This document shows positions 16,466-24,872 of a stretch of 64,000 bases of DNA, one piece after another. The DNA is from Modestobacter altitudinis (lineage in GTDB: Bacteria > Actinomycetota > Actinomycetes > Mycobacteriales > Geodermatophilaceae). Numbering within the stretch: position 1 is the first letter of the stretch; each line of letters starts with the position of its first letter. A program made the translations under genes and the position numbers. The notes beneath the pieces are model-generated. The model was not told the origin of the DNA. It did no database searches and saw nothing but the letters and a program-made list of their open reading frames with translations. The stretch covers positions 40,213 through 104,212 of the forward strand of contig NZ_SJEW01000007.1 of NCBI RefSeq assembly GCF_005930475.1, in the 5' to 3' direction.

Positions 16466-16494
16466 GCACTCCATAATCAACTGTTATGGAGTCC
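16466..16494. repeat. dif-like inverted repeat spanning the recombinase start codon
   Basis: Arms GCACTCCATAA (16466-16476) and TTATGGAGTCC (16484-16494) are complementary at 10 of 11 positions and flank a 7-base spacer TCAACTG. Arm length, spacer length and the inner CATAA/TTATG ends match the geometry of Xer/tyrosine-recombinase core sites, including E. coli dif. The right arm contains the ATG (16486-16488) of the recombinase gene. It is either a recombination core, an operator, or both. Confidence 0.7.
16472..16477 (+). promoter_or_regulatory. Candidate -10 box for leaderless recombinase mRNA
   Basis: CATAAT lies 8 bases before the recombinase ATG, and there is no ribosome-binding site upstream of that ATG. 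This spacing fits a leaderless transcript starting at the A of the ATG, a common arrangement in Actinobacteria. The box lies inside the left arm and spacer of the inverted repeat, so a protein bound to the repeat would block it. Confidence 0.4.
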
Positions 16495-17526
16495 TCCGAG
16501 TCGATGTCCGGAACGTCCGCCGTGGGCTCCGCGGAGGTGGTCCGGCCGGGCGTTCCCCGACCCGGGAACGGTGGCCTGGTGCTGCCCGGGGACGTCGAGT
16601 CGGTGGGGCGCTACCTGACTGCGGCCAAGGCCGAGTCGACCAGGAAGGCCTACGACGCGGACTTCCGCGCGTGGTCGACATGGGCCCGGCAGCGCGGCTT
16701 CGCCCCGTTGCCCGCCGCCGATGCCGCGGTGGCGGCCTACCTCGCCGCGCTCAGCGACGCCGGGGCCAGTCCGCGCACCGTCGCGCGGCGGCTGTCCGGC
16801 ATCGGACACGCGCACCGGGAGGCCGGGCACCCGAGCCCGACCGAGCACCCCGGCACCCGGGAGGTCCTCCGCGGCATCCGCCGCACGGCGGCCCGTGGCG
16901 GCCGACGTCCGAAGAAGGCCCGGGCGGTGGACACCCAGACCATCCGGGCGCTGGTCGAGGACCTCCCGGACGGCGTGGCCGGCCTGCGCGACCGGGCCCT
17001 GATCCTGACCTCGTTCGCGCTCGGGCTGCGGGCCTCGGACGCCTGCGGGCTCGACGTCACCGATCTGGCCCCGGCCGGGCACGGCGGCCTGGACGTCACC
17101 GTCCGCTGGTCCAAGACCGACCAGGAGGGCGCCGGTGAGGTGCTGGCACTGGCGCCCGGCACGCGGGCGCGGACCTGTCCGGTGCGTGCCCTGCAGGCGT
17201 GGGTCGACGCGGCGGGGCTCCAGGGTGTTCCCGGGCCGCTGTTCCGCAGCGTCGGGCGGGGCGCGCAGCCCCGGATCGGCTCGACGCGGATGGCCAGGTC
17301 GTCGGTCCGGCTCGTCCTCCGCCGCGCCGCCGAGAACGCCGGCGTCCCGCTCGACGGGCTGAGCCCGCACAGCCTGCGGCGGTCGTTCGCGACCGAGGGC
17401 TACAAGGCCGGGGTCAGCGAGCGCGAGCTGGCCCGGACCGGCCGGTGGGCCTCGGTCACCACGCTGCGGGGGTATGACGCCAGCAGTCGCTGGGCGGCTC
17501 CGGCGTCCGCCCGGCTCGGCCTCTGA
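16486..17526 (+). CDS. Tyrosine-type site-specific recombinase
   Basis: A 346-residue recombinase. A SAM-like core-binding domain (about 35-125: SVGRYLTAAKAESTRKAYDAD, YLAALSDAGASPRTVARRLS) precedes the catalytic domain. The catalytic set can be read: Arg182 (LGLRASDACG), a Lys in VRWSKTDQEG, His295-x-x-Arg298 (HSLRRSF), Trp321 in the His/Trp position (TGRWASVTTLRGY) and nucleophile Tyr330. The enzyme should be active. There is no excisionase, relaxase or phage gene nearby. The divergent partner is the coiled-coil protein and the start codon sits inside a dif-like inverted repeat, so an autonomous resolution or inversion role is more likely than phage integration. Confidence 0.9.
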   Translation: MESSESMSGTSAVGSAEVVRPGVPRPGNGGLVLPGDVESVGRYLTAAKAESTRKAYDADFRAWSTWARQRGFAPLPAADAAVAAYLAALSDAGASPRTVARRLSGIGHAHREAGHPSPTEHPGTREVLRGIRRTAARGGRRPKKARAVDTQTIRALVEDLPDGVAGLRDRALILTSFALGLRASDACGLDVTDLAPAGHGGLDVTVRWSKTDQEGAGEVLALAPGTRARTCPVRALQAWVDAAGLQGVPGPLFRSVGRGAQPRIGSTRMARSSVRLVLRRAAENAGVPLDGLSPHSLRRSFATEGYKAGVSERELARTGRWASVTTLRGYDASSRWAAPASARLGL

Positions 17527-17553
17527 CCGGCGGGGTCCCGCACCGGCAGGTCC

Positions 17554-18543
17554 TCAGCCCTCGCCCGGGTACGGCGGCGCGCTGTCCGCCACGACCGCGC
17601 CGCGCTTCCCCAGCGGCTGCTCGGGTCCGACCGTCGAGTCCTGGGTGGTCTCCCGTTCGGCCTCGGCGTTGACCACCGCGCCCGCGATGACCAGGAACAC
17701 GGTCACCCACAACCAGAACATGCTGATCGCGACCCCGGCGAGGCCCCCGTACGTCGCCGCGTAGTTGCCCAGCCGCTCGACGTAGGCGAAGAACCCGAGC
17801 GTGGTGGCCAGCCACAGCAGCGTCGCAACGGTCGAGCCGCCGGTGATCCACCGCCAGCGGGCCCGCTTGCGATCCGGGCCCCACCGGTACAGCACGGCGA
17901 GCACCGCGGTCATCACGACGGCCAGACACAGCCAGGGCGCGAACGTGCGGAGCGGACCAGGAGCCCCGGTCAGCGAACCCGACAGCGCACCGGCCGCGGT
18001 GACCAGCGCGCCCAGGAGCACGGCGCCGCCGAGGACGAACAGCAGCGCGAGCCCGCTGCGACGGAGGAAACCCCGGGTCTCGGGCTCGTGGTAGGCGAGG
18101 GTCAGCCCGTCGATCAGGTAGGTCATGGCGGTCGTCGCCGTGTAGAGCGCGACCACCAGCCCGGTGAGCCCGCTCCAGGTGTGCACCTGGGTGGAGGCGG
18201 TCGTGATCGTGGTGAGCTGATCGGCCATCATCGGCCGGAGCTCGCTGGGCAGCATCCGGGTCACCCGGGACAGCTGCGCGAGCGCCTGCTCGGGGGTGTT
18301 GACCGCGCCGTAGACCGAGATCGCCGTCACCAGCACCGGGGCGATGGACAGGATCGCGAAGAACGCGACAGCCGAGCTCTGCACCATGAGCCGATCGCTG
18401 ACCACGTGCGCCAGCACGCGCCGGAGGACACGCCGCCAGCCCGCGGCGGAGATCTTCCGCGGCGAGTCGGCGTCGCTGGCCTGCCGACGTCGTTCGGATC
18501 CAGCGGCTCGCGTCGTGCGCCCGTCCTCCTGAGCCCGGGCCAT
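17554..18543 (-). CDS. YihY/BrkB family inner membrane protein
   Basis: A 329-residue protein with six hydrophobic segments. The N-terminal AVAFFAILSIAPVLVTAISVYG, the middle TATTAMTYLIDGLTLAYHEPETRGF and the late ATYGGLAGVAISMFWLWVTVFLVIAGAVVNAEAER are diagnostic of the YihY/UPF0761/BrkB family. Long annotated as ribonuclease BN by mistake, these are membrane proteins of uncertain transport role. Cytosolic tails at both ends are charged. The gene converges on the recombinase gene with a 27-base gap holding a small GCGGG/CCCGC hairpin at 17530-17541. ATG at 18543 is the start. Confidence 0.92.
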   Translation of the reverse strand: MARAQEDGRTTRAAGSERRRQASDADSPRKISAAGWRRVLRRVLAHVVSDRLMVQSSAVAFFAILSIAPVLVTAISVYGAVNTPEQALAQLSRVTRMLPSELRPMMADQLTTITTASTQVHTWSGLTGLVVALYTATTAMTYLIDGLTLAYHEPETRGFLRRSGLALLFVLGGAVLLGALVTAAGALSGSLTGAPGPLRTFAPWLCLAVVMTAVLAVLYRWGPDRKRARWRWITGGSTVATLLWLATTLGFFAYVERLGNYAATYGGLAGVAISMFWLWVTVFLVIAGAVVNAEAERETTQDSTVGPEQPLGKRGAVVADSAPPYPGEG

Positions 18544-18696
18544 GGCTCATCCCATACGGCGTCGGGGGAGCTCGCAACACGCGGTCATCCGGCCGAGCCC
18601 CTCCGGCACCCGTCGCCGGGGCTCGACCCTCCCGCCGCGGGAGACCGCACGGTCGGTGCCCGACCACCCCTGCCCGACCCGAGAGGAACGAACTCC

Positions 18697-19121
18697 ATGT
18701 CCACCAGAACCCCCCGAGCCCCGCACGGAGACGACGCCCACCCGGTCATCGCCGCGGCCCACCCGCTCCGCGGGCTGCACGATGACGCCGAGCGCCATCG
18801 TGGCCACTGTGGCGGACCAGGCCTTTGCCGCCGACGTCGCCCCGGAGGTGGCCGACCTGGTGGCGGTTCCCCGACGGCCCGTGCTCGCCGACGCGCTGGA
18901 GGCGAAGGCCACCCGCACCGCCTGGAAGACCATCCCGTCCTGGGCCCTGGGCCCTGGTCACCAGGCGCGACCTGGCCGTCCCCGTCGACTCCCTCCGGTT
19001 CATGGGCCGAGCGCGCGGGGTCCCGCACCGTCGAGGTGGACGCCTCCCACGCGGTCACCGTCTCCCACCCCGGGCCGTCGCCCGGCTGATCGACGAGGCC
19101 GTCCGCGCGACCGCCGGCTGA
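18697..19121 (+). pseudogene. Heavily degraded alpha/beta hydrolase gene
   Basis: A good ribosome site (GAGAGGA) and ATG at 18697 open MSTRTP, but then pieces of one alpha/beta hydrolase occur in changing frames: HPVIAAAHPLRGLHDD (normally about residues 30-45), then AFAADVAPEVADLVAVPRRPV and AWKTIPSW (normally beyond residue 130), then AERAGSRTVEVDASHAVTVSHP (catalytic His region), and finally LIDEAVRATAG before the stop at 19121. The nucleophile elbow and oxyanion region are gone, so at least one internal deletion and several frameshifts have occurred. The original was probably an EstC-like esterase of about 230 residues. Confidence 0.75.
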
Positions 19122-19409
19122 CCGGTCCGGGCGGCGTGGCGCGGTGTCAGGCTGCGCGCTGGGAGGTCGGCTCTAAGCGGCGAGGAAGCGCCGGCGCGGG
19201 ACGTCGCCCACGAGGGCGTGCCGAGGGAGGAGCATCGGCCGCGTCCCAGCACGGCGCGCTGCGCGGGAGCAGCGGCTGGATCGGGGAGCGCGGCCGCGAC
19301 CACCGCCCAGGTGCAGACCGGGAAGTCACCCGGCATCCGATGACTTCACGGTCGACGTCCGGTCAGCCCTTGCAGAGATGCTCGTCCCACGCCCGAGATG
19401 GGGAAGCCG

Positions 19410-20399
19410 ATGACCGCACAGACCGAACTCGCGATCGACGCGAGCGGGCTCGGGAAGTCCTTCGGGGAGACCCGCGCCGTCGCCGGGGTGGACCTCGCCG
19501 TGCCGGCCGGTGCCATCTACGGCGTGCTGGGCCCCAACGGGGCGGGCAAGACGACCACCATCCGGATGCTGGCCACGCTGATCCCGCCGGATGCGGGGAG
19601 CGCCCGCGTCCTGGGGCACGATGTGGTGGCCGAGGCGGCGACGGTCCGTGAGCTGGTCAGCCTCACCGGCCAGCTCGCCTCGGTCGACGAGGAGCTCACC
19701 GGCCGGGAGAACCTCCGGTTGCTCGGGCGTCTCCTCGGTTGTTCGCGTGCCGCCGCCAAGGCGCGGGCGGACGAGCTGCTCGACGCCTTCGACATCGCCG
19801 AGGCCGCCGGCCGGCTGGTCAAGCACTACTCGGGCGGCATGCGCCGCCGGCTCGACATCGCGGCGAGCATCGTGGTGACCCCGCGGCTGATGTTCCTCGA
19901 CGAGCCGACGACCGGGCTGGACCCGCGCTCCCGCAACCAGGTCTGGGAGATCGCCCGGGCGCTGGTGGCCGAGGGGACGACGATCCTGCTCTGCACCCAG
20001 TACCTGGAGGAGGCCGACCAGCTCGCCGACGGCATCGCCGTGATCGACCGGGGCCGGGTCATCGCCGAGGGCACTCCCGCGGACCTCAAGGCCTCGGTCG
20101 GCACCGGCTCGCTGTACGTCCGGCTGCTGGACCCCGCGCGGCGCGCCGAGGCCGCGCAGCTGCTGGAGCGGACGGTGGGCCCGGTGGTGCTGGAGCCCGA
20201 ACCCGCGGCCCTGTCGGCCACCGGGGCGGACGCCGAACGGGCGGCGACCGCCGTCGCCGAGCTCCACCGGGCGGGCTTCCCGCTGGTGCACTTCTCCCTG
20301 CAGCAGCCCAGCCTCGACGAGGTCTTCCTCGCCCTCACCGGCCACGCGGCCGAGGAGACGTCCCCGTCCACCGACGACCTGCAGGAGCACCTGTCATGA
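19410..20399 (+). CDS. ABC transporter ATP-binding protein, DrrA-like (second copy)
   Basis: A 329-residue ATPase with Walker [21 protein letters not shown], signature [12 protein letters not shown], Walker [13 protein letters not shown] and [13 protein letters not shown]. The same landmarks in the same order as the ATPase at 13284-14261 show they are paralogues. I placed the start at the ATG at 19410 because GGGGAAG lies at the right distance; an in-frame ATG at 19398 is possible. It overlaps its permease gene by four bases. The broken hydrolase lies 288 bases upstream with nothing recognisable between. Confidence 0.93.
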   Translation: MTAQTELAIDASGLGKSFGETRAVAGVDLAVPAGAIYGVLGPNGAGKTTTIRMLATLIPPDAGSARVLGHDVVAEAATVRELVSLTGQLASVDEELTGRENLRLLGRLLGCSRAAAKARADELLDAFDIAEAAGRLVKHYSGGMRRRLDIAASIVVTPRLMFLDEPTTGLDPRSRNQVWEIARALVAEGTTILLCTQYLEEADQLADGIAVIDRGRVIAEGTPADLKASVGTGSLYVRLLDPARRAEAAQLLERTVGPVVLEPEPAALSATGADAERAATAVAELHRAGFPLVHFSLQQPSLDEVFLALTGHAAEETSPSTDDLQEHLS

Positions 20400-21232
20400 C
20401 CGCGACGACGACGGCACCCGGCTCCGCGGACACCGCGGCGGTGCGCCGGGCCATCTCCTCCACCTCCCGGCCTCCCCGGCCCGGGCCGCTGTCGGCCGCG
20501 CTGACCTTCGGCTGGCGGGGCATGCTGAAGGTCAAGCACGTGCCCGAGCAGCTGCTCGACGTCACCGTCACGCCGGTGATGTTCCTGCTGATGTTCACCT
20601 ACCTGTTCGGCGGCGCGATCGCGGGCTCCACCAGCGCCTACCTGGACTACACGCTGCCGGGCCTGCTGGTCATGTCGGTGCTGTTCACCACCGTCTACTC
20701 CGGGGTCTCGCTGAACACCGACCTGACCAAGGGCGTCGTCGACCGCTTCCGCACCCTGCCGATCTGGCGGCCGGCGCCGCTGGTGGGCTCGCTGCTCGGC
20801 GACAGCGTCCGCTACGTGATCGCCGGCACGGTGATCATCGTCGTCGGCGTCGCACTGGGGTACCGGCCCGACGGCGGCGTGGTCGGGGCGGTCTCGGCGC
20901 TGGGGCTGGTCGTCGCCTTCTCGTTCGGGTTGTCCTGGGTCTTCTGCGTCCTCGGCCTGCTCCTGCGGTCCCCGAACGCGGTGATGAACGCCGGGTTCAT
21001 GGCGATCTTCCCGCTGACGTTCCTGTCCAACGTCTTCGTCGACCCCGCCACGCTGCCGGGCCCGCTCGAGGCGTTCGTCGACGTCAACCCGATCTCCGTC
21101 CTGGCCACCGCCTCGCGGTCGCTGATGGCCGGTGCGCCCGACGGCGAGGCGATCGTCATCTCCCTCGCGGTGGCGGCTGGGCTGGCCGCGGTGTTCCTGC
21201 CGCTCACCACGCGGCTCTACCGCAGCCGCTGA
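20396..21232 (+). CDS. ABC-2 type permease, DrrB-like (second copy)
   Basis: A 278-residue membrane partner of the preceding ATPase, with six helices and the landmarks [59 protein letters not shown] and [20 protein letters not shown]. It forms an exporter for an unknown hydrophobic substrate. Its stop is 37 bases from the end of the convergent transglycosylase gene. Confidence 0.93.
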   Translation: MTATTTAPGSADTAAVRRAISSTSRPPRPGPLSAALTFGWRGMLKVKHVPEQLLDVTVTPVMFLLMFTYLFGGAIAGSTSAYLDYTLPGLLVMSVLFTTVYSGVSLNTDLTKGVVDRFRTLPIWRPAPLVGSLLGDSVRYVIAGTVIIVVGVALGYRPDGGVVGAVSALGLVVAFSFGLSWVFCVLGLLLRSPNAVMNAGFMAIFPLTFLSNVFVDPATLPGPLEAFVDVNPISVLATASRSLMAGAPDGEAIVISLAVAAGLAAVFLPLTTRLYRSR

Positions 21233-21269
21233 GCCCCGGTGCCACCTCGTCCGGCACGCGGCAGCGCGG

Positions 21270-22337
21270 TCATCGGCTGCCCTCCTCGGCGATCAGCTCG
21301 GTGATCTCCTCGGGCATCTCCGAGCAGTCGTCGTCGGCGGCCGGTTGGTCCTCGGCAAGCCCCTCGATGCCGGCGTCCTCGACCGGCTGGAAGCCCTTCT
21401 CCGCGATGTGCCGGGGCACGCGGTTCTCCGCGTTGAGGACGTGCGAGCGCGACAGCCAGCCGAGGCCGTCGGCCACCTCGAAGTCCAGCCCGCCGCCGGG
21501 TGCCCGCTGCACGTGCCCGGGGGAGGGCAGCAGCCCGACCAGTTGGCTCGCCTGGTCGACCGTCAGCGTGGACGGCGGTGTGTCGAAGTAGTACCAGCTG
21601 GCCGCGCAGATGCCGTAGATCGTCGGACCGAGCTGGGCGTGGTCGACGTACAGCTCGAGCATGCGGCGGTCGTCGACCACCAGGGCCAGCTCCACCGACA
21701 GGCCGGCCTCGACCGCCTTGCGCCAGGCGCTCATCCCCTGGTTGAGGAAGAGGTTCTTGGCCACCTGCTGCGGGATGGTCGACCCGGACGGGTCCTCCTC
21801 GCCGCTCAGGTGCGCCTCGGCGCGGCCGTACAGCTCGTCCCAGGTGAACGCGCCGTCGCGGTAGGGGAGGGGCTGGTCCTCGTGTGCGATGACGGCGGCG
21901 AGGAAGTTGCGTGACACGTGCTCGACCGGTACCGACTGCTGGATCGCCCCGTCGCTGTTGGCCAGCATGAACGCCGTCGTCGGCGGGTCGATCCAGCGCA
22001 GCGACAGCAGGACCGCGGCCTGCACCACGAAGACGACGACCAGCACCCGGAGGACCCGTCGGGCCAGCCGGCGGCGCCCTCGACGCCTCGGGACGTCCGC
22101 GGGCGGGACCTGGCCCCGGCGCCGCCAGGTGTCCCGGCGACCCCGTTCGCGCGCAGGCGGGGCCGACGGCTCGGGCCAGGGGTCGGCCGGCGGCGGTCCT
22201 GCGGGGAGATCGCCGTGGCCGGGGAGCTCCTCGCCGACGTCCGGCCGCGACATGCGCCGGGTGGCCGTCCGGTCGGTCCACGGCTGCCCGGACGGGTCGT
22301 CGTCGGGGGCGCGGCGGCGGTGCGACGCGAAGGGCAT
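21270..22337 (-). CDS. Monofunctional GT51 peptidoglycan transglycosylase-like protein
   Basis: A 355-residue protein with a long Pro/Arg-rich cytosolic tail (1-90), one transmembrane helix (RVLRVLVVVFVVQAAVLLSL) and a GT51 domain. The catalytic region FLAAVIAHEDQPLPYRDGAF contains the family glutamate, and GSTIPQQVAKNLFLNQG is the lipid II-binding motif. No transpeptidase domain follows, so it is an MtgA-type glycan polymerase and not a bifunctional PBP. A short acidic tail ends the protein. The exact start among N-terminal Met codons is uncertain. It precedes nothing on its strand except the convergent exporter. Confidence 0.85.
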   Translation of the reverse strand: MPFASHRRRAPDDDPSGQPWTDRTATRRMSRPDVGEELPGHGDLPAGPPPADPWPEPSAPPARERGRRDTWRRRGQVPPADVPRRRGRRRLARRVLRVLVVVFVVQAAVLLSLRWIDPPTTAFMLANSDGAIQQSVPVEHVSRNFLAAVIAHEDQPLPYRDGAFTWDELYGRAEAHLSGEEDPSGSTIPQQVAKNLFLNQGMSAWRKAVEAGLSVELALVVDDRRMLELYVDHAQLGPTIYGICAASWYYFDTPPSTLTVDQASQLVGLLPSPGHVQRAPGGGLDFEVADGLGWLSRSHVLNAENRVPRHIAEKGFQPVEDAGIEGLAEDQPAADDDCSEMPEEITELIAEEGSR

Positions 22338-22417
22338 GCGGTGCTGTCCTCCTGTGGACCGACGGACCGGGTCCCCAGGTTACGAGGGACCCGGCCGAGG
22401 GCCTGCCACCGGCGCGC

Positions 22418-24547
22418 TCAGCGGCGAGCCGCTGCCCCCGACCCGCTCGGGACCGGCACGCTGTCCTCGGTCGGCACGCCGGTCTCGTCGGGCCGCTGCG
22501 CGAGTGCGCTGGGCCACCACATGTGCCGGCCGGCGTCGAGGGTCAGGGCGGTGACCAGCACCGAGCGCACGATGACCGTGTCCAGCAGCACACCGAGGGC
22601 GACGGCGATGCCCAGCTGCGTCAGGAAGGTCAGCGGCAGCGTGCCGAGCACCGCGAAGGTCGCCGCGAGCACCAGCCCGGCCGAGGTGATGACGCCGCCG
22701 GTGGCCGCCAGGCCGATCAGCGCGGCCCGCCGGGTGCCGTGGTCGGCCGCCTCCTCCCGCACCCGGGTCATCAGGAAGATGTTGTAGTCGATGCCCAGGG
22801 CCACGAGGAACACGAAGACGAACAGCGGGAACGAGCTGTCGGTCGCGGTGACCCCGATCGTCCAGTCGAACACCAGGGCGCTCAGCCCCAGCGCAGCGCC
22901 GTAGGACAGCACCACCGTGGCGATCAGGATCACCGGGGCGACCAGCGCCCGCAGCAGCAGGCCCAGCACCACCAGGACGACCAGCATGATCAGCGGGATG
23001 ATCACCCGGTTGTCCCGCTGGGAGGCGTCCTGGACGTCGAGGTTCAGCGCGGTGTTGCCGCCGACGAGCGCCTCGCCGTCCCCCGCGTCGTCCAGCGTCG
23101 TCCGCAGCCGCTCGATGGTGGCGGCGGCCGCCGCGCTGTCGAAGGGGTCGGCCAGCGTGGCCTGGACCAGTGCCTGGTCCCCGGCGACCTGCGGCTCCCC
23201 GGTCTCGGCGATGCCGTCGGTCGCGGCCACGGTGTCGGCCACCTCGGCAGCGGAGCCGGCCGAGGTCACCACGTAGACCGGGTTGCCCGCGACGGCCGGG
23301 AAGTGCTGGACGGCCACCTCTTCGCCCTCGATCGACTCCGGTGTGCCCCGGAAGCTCTCCGCCTGGGTCAGCCCGCTCGGGGAGAGGAGGAACACCCCGG
23401 CGCAGGCGACCAGGAGCAGTGCGCTGGTGACGACCCAGGTCGCGCGCGGGCGAGGCCGGATCCTGGCGCCCACGCGGGCCCAGATCCCGGTAGCGCTCGG
23501 CTCGGCGCTGCCGAAGGTCGGGCGCACCGGCCAGAAGACCCAGCGGCCGCAGATGACCAGCAGCGCGGGCAGCAGCGTCATGAGCACCAGGAGGGTGACG
23601 GCGACGCCGATCGCAGCGACCGGCCCCAGCCCGGCGGTCGAGTTCATCTCCGCGAAGACCAGGCACAGCATGCCGAGGACGACGGTCCCGCCGCTGGCCA
23701 GCACCGCCGGTCCGGCGCGGTGCACGGCCTCGGTCATGGCCTCGTGCCGATCGGTGTGCAGCCGCAGCTCCTCCCGGTACCGCGCGACGAGGAGGAGGGC
23801 GTAGTCGGTGCCGGCGCCGACGACCAGCACGGTGAGGATGCTCGCGCTCTGGGCGTTGACGGTCAGGTCGGCGTGGCGGGCCAGCAGGTAGATGACGGCC
23901 TGCGAGGTGAACAGGGCGATGACCGCCGAGAAGATGGGCAGCACCCAGAGCACCGGGCTGCGGTAGGTGAACAGCAGGATGAGGATGACCACGCCCAGGG
24001 CCGCGAACAGCAGCGTGCCGTCGATGCCCTGGAAGGCCTCCGCCGAGTCGGCGGCGCTGCCCGCAGGGCCGGTCACGTAGGCGGCCAGGCCCTCCGGGCC
24101 GTCCGACGCCTCGGCCCGGACCCCGTCGACGACCGGGGCGATCTGCTCCCAGCCGTCGGCACCCACGTTGAGCGGCACGATCAGCTGGACCGCCTCGCCG
24201 TCCTCGGCCGGGACGGGGCCGACCACGGTGCCGTCGAGCTCCGGCAGCTCTCCGAAGAGCCGGACGTCCTCCTCGATCGCCGTGGTGTCGGCAGCGGTGA
24301 GACCCCCGGCGCGCTCGTAGACCACGACCGCCGGGATGAGGTCGGGGTCGGAACCGAGCTCGGTCTGCAGTTGCAGGGCTCGGGTCGACTCCGCGTCCGC
24401 CGGCAGCCACGCCGCGATGTCGTTCTCCTGCTCGTCGGTGAGCCCGCCCGCCAGCGGGGCCGCGACGGCGGCCACCACCAGCCAGAAGACGAGCACCACC
24501 CACTTGAGGCGTGGATGACTGACGCGGGAGGCGAACGACCTGGCCAT
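22418..24547 (-). CDS. MMPL family RND transporter
   Basis: A 709-residue protein with two repeats of the six-helix RND/MMPL unit, each preceded by a periplasmic domain. The first unit carries VVGAGTDYALLLVARYREEL and the second VALGIDYNIFLMTRVREEA; these Asp-Tyr pairs correspond to the proton-relay residues of MmpL3. The N-terminus MARSFASRVSHPRLKWVVLVFWL is the usual start. The family exports lipids or siderophores across the inner membrane using proton motive force. No regulator or lipid synthesis gene adjoins, so the substrate cannot be read. Confidence 0.93.
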   Translation of the reverse strand: MARSFASRVSHPRLKWVVLVFWLVVAAVAAPLAGGLTDEQENDIAAWLPADAESTRALQLQTELGSDPDLIPAVVVYERAGGLTAADTTAIEEDVRLFGELPELDGTVVGPVPAEDGEAVQLIVPLNVGADGWEQIAPVVDGVRAEASDGPEGLAAYVTGPAGSAADSAEAFQGIDGTLLFAALGVVILILLFTYRSPVLWVLPIFSAVIALFTSQAVIYLLARHADLTVNAQSASILTVLVVGAGTDYALLLVARYREELRLHTDRHEAMTEAVHRAGPAVLASGGTVVLGMLCLVFAEMNSTAGLGPVAAIGVAVTLLVLMTLLPALLVICGRWVFWPVRPTFGSAEPSATGIWARVGARIRPRPRATWVVTSALLLVACAGVFLLSPSGLTQAESFRGTPESIEGEEVAVQHFPAVAGNPVYVVTSAGSAAEVADTVAATDGIAETGEPQVAGDQALVQATLADPFDSAAAAATIERLRTTLDDAGDGEALVGGNTALNLDVQDASQRDNRVIIPLIMLVVLVVLGLLLRALVAPVILIATVVLSYGAALGLSALVFDWTIGVTATDSSFPLFVFVFLVALGIDYNIFLMTRVREEAADHGTRRAALIGLAATGGVITSAGLVLAATFAVLGTLPLTFLTQLGIAVALGVLLDTVIVRSVLVTALTLDAGRHMWWPSALAQRPDETGVPTEDSVPVPSGSGAAARR

Positions 24548-24611
24548 GGCGGCCTCTCAGGGTTCCCGGGCAGGCGGACCCGGACGGGGACGGGTGCGGC
24601 GGCGACGTTAG

Positions 24612-24629
24612 CGAGACCGGGCAGTCTCG
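24612..24629. promoter_or_regulatory. Inverted repeat upstream of the MMPL gene
   Basis: CGAGAC, spacer CGGGCA, GTCTCG sits 65 bases before the MMPL start codon, a position and shape suited to a TetR- or MarR-type operator. No such regulator gene is nearby, so this is only a candidate. Confidence 0.3.
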
Positions 24630-24756
24630 TCATCGCCTTTTCCGACGACGGGTAGAGCGCTCCCACGTCCGGCCCGCGCGGGCCGTCCGCGCGTGACCGG
24701 CCGCTCGCCGGGCGTGAACGGCTGCGACGGGCCAGTCGGCCGCGGTGCGACCGGCG

Positions 24757-24833
24757 GGGTGATCAGGCGGCCACTGGACCACCTCGATGCGGTTGCCCTC
24801 GGGGTCGGTGGTCCACGTGGTCAGGTGACTGAT
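24757..24833 (-). pseudogene. C-terminal scrap of a VOC/glyoxalase-family protein
   Basis: On the minus strand about 26 codons read SHLTTWTTDPEGNRIEVVQWPPDH. DPEGNRIEVVQW is the characteristic last strand of VOC-superfamily proteins, including the metal-ligand Glu. No N-terminal half is visible upstream. The 325-base gap between MMPL and the histidine kinase holds this scrap and the inverted repeat, nothing else recognisable. Confidence 0.45.
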
Positions 24834-24872
24834 CGGCGCCCGATCGGACCGGGCGCTACCGGGACCGGCAGG

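Noticed and set aside
16466..16494. The palindrome as the chromosomal dif site
   Set aside because: The spacer is 7 bases where dif has 6, it is embedded in a recombinase gene start, and nothing else in the window indicates the replication terminus; a private site for the adjacent recombinase is simpler.
22523..24655. A 710-codon plus-strand frame opposite MMPL
   Set aside because: The minus-strand product is an unmistakable MMPL transporter; the plus frame is Gln/Arg/His-rich nonsense.
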